This document shows positions 61,870 through 64,000 of a stretch of 64,000 nucleotides of DNA, piece after piece. The stretch comes from Salminus brasiliensis (Eukaryota; Chordata; Actinopteri; Characiformes; Bryconidae), in assembly GCF_030463535.1 (NCBI RefSeq), contig NC_132879.1, forward strand, positions 31,790,133 to 31,854,132. The letters are read 5' to 3'. The notes below the pieces were generated by a model that saw nothing but the letters and a program-made list of their open reading frames with translations, did not search any database and had not been told where the DNA came from. The translations under genes and the position numbers were made by a program. Position 1 is the stretch's first letter. Each line of letters opens with the position of its first letter.

Positions 61870-63797
61870 TAAATACAAAGGGAGCTTGTGAAAAGCATTG
61901 CAAAACCATACTGGACTAAAACTATGCTTTGCTGTCTTCTGTGTTTTATTTTGATCTGAAGTAACACTTCAGAAGACCTTTGAGAGATCCTAAAGACTAA
62001 GAAGCTGGGACTGTTGGTTAGGATGTGTAACCTGTAGTGTGGTCAAGGCCATTGGTTTCACTTTCTTCCCTAGCTGTCCCACAGATGCATATCCACATTT
62101 GCAGTGTTGCATACTACTACACTTTAGCTAGGTACATCACTAGAGCGTACAGAAGATCGGGAGCCACCAGGTGTGGACTTGGAGTCAGGCTGTGTCTTAC
62201 TCCTTCTGGCTACGTCTGTTTGGGCATAAGGTTCAAAATAGATTATAGTACTGTGTTCGCACTCCAACCCAGTCTTCCTATCTCTATGCACCCAGCAAGA
62301 GGGAATAAGAGGCCTAGAGAAAGGTAGATTTAACTGGCCAGCATTAAGTTGGATGGGTGTTGGATTGCAGTGTAACGTAAAACCTGATGCACACCGGATG
62401 TGCTGCATCCAAAGCTCAGTTTAGTTGCTCCGCATGTCACAATGAGCAAAGTAGCATTTAGACAGTAATGCAGTCAAATAAAGCCATCTCGAGACCACAG
62501 AAGCTACAGATAACCACGCGTGACCTTAAATTTTGCACCGTAATGGGCAGCCAGCCTTGATGAACAGACCTGCTGAGGCAAAGTTACCTCTGTCTTGGCC
62601 ACCACTGCTGAAATCAGTCCTAGAGGAAACTTGATAGGGTGTTAAGATTTACCAAGCCATCCTGTGCAAGAAAGTCAACTTTTTTTTTTTTTTTTTCCTT
62701 CCTGTACTTTCAGGCAGGATGACCCAATGTTGTTCCACAGCACTCCAGTAAAGTCAGACCACATTATGGATCTCCTCCTGGAGGACCTCGACCTTAGTCC
62801 CAGCTTTCTGCAGACTGAGACTTTGCCCCAGTCAGGTAAGGAGCTCTTGCCACACTTTGGTCAGGATGGGCACATGGCTGGGCTAGTGTGGTCATCCTTC
62901 CCACCATTTCAGCTTTCAGTGCACCACAGACCCAGTAATCATGCCATTGCAAATTCCAGTTATTGCTTGTATAAGTTCTGCTAAATGAAAATGACCCAAT
63001 CCCAGTTAATTAAGCAAGTTAATGCTTTTTTTTTTTTTTTTTTTCTTCTTTCTTTAAATGTAAAACTCTTTTGCTCTCAGTGGTCAATCAGGTGTGGCAG
63101 GAGCAGACCATTCAGCGGCTTCTGCAGCTCATAGAGCTCCCTCTGCTGGATGGGGTGTTGGATTGCAGAGAGGGTACAGCTCCCCTGTCTGTTGCCAACA
63201 ATAATGAACCTGACCTGCTCTACACCAGTAACTACTTGGACCGAGAAATACTCAAGGCGTTTAAGGACTCCCAGTGGGTTATAGTCACTTCTGTGGGATA
63301 GGGGTCAATTTGTTAGCAAAGCTAATCAGGACTTGAGGGCCCCTTGAATTGTAATACAAATTGTCATGCTTTAACACTTTCTTATCTAGAGTCCTCTCGT
63401 ACCAACCGTGTTAAAGCATTACAATTTGTTACAATTTAGGGGCCCTCAAGTCAACACAATCCTGACTAGCAGGAAGGCAACTAGATTTTCTAATCTAGTC
63501 CTCTCATACCAACAATATTCTTGCCTTCCTGCAGAGAAGATGAGTGGCTCTCCGCAGCAATAGACCTGTTGGACTTCCTGCCAGATCTTTTGGTGGTTGA
63601 GGTGAGCAGGGAGCTGCCCAGCTTTTCACAGGAGAATGAGGGTGATGAAGGTCATGGTGGCTCCAGATCCACAGGCATTGAGAAGTGCAAAGCGCTACTG
63701 TTTGACATTCTGGCCAAACACTATGGACAGGCTAGTACCCAGCCTCTCCTCCCCAGTGGCTTGAACGATGTCTACACACAGATTACTGAGCTTCTAG
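60209..63797 (+). CDS. depdc7: depdc7: DEP domain-containing protein 7, 5' part (exons 1-5); continues past the right edge
   Basis: Exons 60209-60284, 61120-61540, 62714-62835, 63081-63273 and 63535-63797 splice in frame (GT/AG throughout) to 358 complete codons; human DEPDC7 is 511 aa, so about 70% is here. The N-terminus MATVRERAAALNLAGKLYSP matches the family start. Exon 2 holds the DEP domain (about residues 43-137), with KRRRHYLKSHSNCFLGADAV and DVPRAKVVRVCQALLDCKVF. Exons 4-5 carry VWQEQTIQRLLQLIELPLLD, NYLDREILKAF and DEWLSAAIDLLDFLPDLLVV, the conserved helical region before the RhoGAP-like part seen in the DEPDC1/7 family. Family knowledge: DEP domains contact membranes and proteins, and DEPDC7 is reported to assist CARMA2/3-dependent NF-kappaB activation. 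The last split codon at 63797 and donor GTAGGT show that the gene continues outside the window. Confidence 0.95.
60285..61119 (+). other. depdc7: depdc7 intron 1
   Basis: Holds a CTGT tetranucleotide run (60740-60760) grading into a degenerate minisatellite built on cagtatc(c/t)atctagc words, to about 60972. No exon seen. Confidence 0.8.
61120..61540 (+). CDS. depdc7: depdc7 exon 2 (codons 26-165 plus 2 bases): DEP domain
   Basis: Acceptor ttctgtag. The exon completes G26 and reads HRMVSKPFQSTVLWSNIIAH. The whole DEP domain ends at SSLYRFL (131-137). A polar linker, NPPHNAAENAPPSPTKQNQ, precedes donor GTGAGT (phase 2). Confidence 0.95.
61541..62713 (+). other. depdc7: depdc7 intron 2
   Basis: Contains a TTA trinucleotide run (61835-61870) and a T run near its 3' end. 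The ORFs at 62037-62408 are not recognisable as coding. Confidence 0.8.
61835..61870. repeat. TTA trinucleotide repeat, depdc7 intron 2
   Basis: About 12 TTA units. Confidence 0.95.
62714..62835 (+). CDS. depdc7: depdc7 exon 3 (codons 166-206 plus 1 base): acidic linker
   Basis: The acceptor after tactttcag was chosen over the AG four bases downstream because only it keeps the frame. The exon reads QDDPMLFHSTPVKSDHIMDL then LLEDLDLSPSFL. A long T run (about 62679-62697) lies just upstream of the polypyrimidine tract. Donor GTAAGG, phase 1. Confidence 0.88.
63081..63273 (+). CDS. depdc7: depdc7 exon 4 (codons 207-270 plus 2 bases)
   Basis: Acceptor tgctctcag, then VVNQVWQEQTIQRLLQLIEL and PLLDGVLDCREG, ending NYLDREILKAFKDS. 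The donor must be GTGGGT inside CCAGTGGGT: the split codon CA|A then restores the conserved DSQEDEW across the junction. Confidence 0.92.
63274..63534 (+). repeat. depdc7: depdc7 intron 4, largely filled by a foldback repeat
   Basis: An imperfect inverted repeat with roughly 45-base arms (63331-63377 and 63408-63451) begins ACTTGAGGGCCCC and ends GGGGCCCTCAAGT. A second perfect 12-base inverted pair (63469-63480 / 63521-63532) covers the exon-5 polypyrimidine tract. A direct repeat of about 20 bases (63385-63405 / 63494-63513) links the two. This looks like a small foldback/MITE insertion. Confidence 0.7.
63535..63797 (+). CDS. depdc7: depdc7 exon 5 (codons 271-358 plus 1 base)
   Basis: Acceptor ccttcctgcag. 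The exon completes Q271 and reads EDEWLSAAIDLLDFLPDLLV, VEVSRELPSFSQ, an acidic/Gly-rich insert (ENEGDEGHGGS), then KALLFDILAKHYG and LNDVYTQITELL. Donor GTAGGT, phase 1. No sixth exon is visible before base 64000. Confidence 0.93.
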
Positions 63798-64000
63798 GTA
63801 GGTCAGGACTGGATGTCCAAAAGAACAATGCTTTACACTAGCACTAGATAAAATGTGCAGTAACTACAACAGATATAAATATTGCATATTACAATGGTGA
63901 TATTCTTTCAGTAAATTAAACCTGATTGGTTAGAGTGCCTTCACTTGTTTCATTGGTCTACACTGATATTTCCACCCAAAGGTTTATTTATTTATTTATT

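Noticed and set aside
62718..62835. Alternative depdc7 exon 3 acceptor four bases downstream (after CAGGCAG)
   Set aside because: It would shift the frame relative to exon 2. Only the acceptor before 62714 keeps the continuous reading frame.

Overview
The window is vertebrate nuclear DNA, almost certainly from a teleost fish. The coding exons are short, widely spaced and bounded by GT/AG splice sites. The repeats are fish types: degenerate Tc1/mariner elements, tRNA-derived SINEs, hAT-like MITEs, and many CA, CT and TA microsatellites. The repeat mix fits an otophysan (characin, catfish or carp relatives), but that narrower call is only inference.

Layout. Bases 1-27,190 hold no coding exon I can support; they are a repeat-dotted desert lying 3' of nuak1. 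Bases 27,190-50,044 hold nuak1 on the minus strand: a probable 3.9-kb 3' UTR (27,190-31,116), then seven coding exons, with exon 7 at 31,117-32,168 and exon 1 at 49,790-50,044. The spliced frame is continuous over 1,899 bases and gives 632 residues. CpG-rich DNA covers exon 1 and its upstream flank. Bases 50,045-60,208 are intergenic and contain a cluster of dead Tc1/mariner elements (54.4-59.4 kb). Bases 60,209-63,797 hold the first five exons of depdc7 on the plus strand (358 complete codons, about 70% of the usual protein); the gene runs off the right edge. The two genes are divergent, with about 10.2 kb between their start codons.

NUAK1 is an LKB1-activated, AMPK-related Ser/Thr kinase that controls the PP1-beta/MYPT1 myosin phosphatase. 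Every catalytic residue, the activation-loop threonine, three GILK phosphatase-docking motifs and the ESGYYSS degron are present, so the gene looks functional. DEPDC7 is a DEP-domain protein reported to act in CARMA2/3-to-NF-kappaB signalling. Nothing suggests that the two proteins work together; their linkage is mainly of evolutionary interest.

I found no previously undescribed multi-gene system. The most interesting non-genic signals are: (i) two MITE copies that each carry a small hAT-like element inserted at the same 8-bp target but in opposite orientations, with empty-site copies in the same window; (ii) a 550-bp patchwork of locally homogenised hexamers of the GGTTNA / TTAGGG kind; (iii) a foldback element filling depdc7 intron 4, next to a second hairpin that contains the exon-5 acceptor; (iv) a 44/88-bp higher-order tandem repeat; and (v) four CCAAT/ATTGG boxes packed into the depdc7 promoter.
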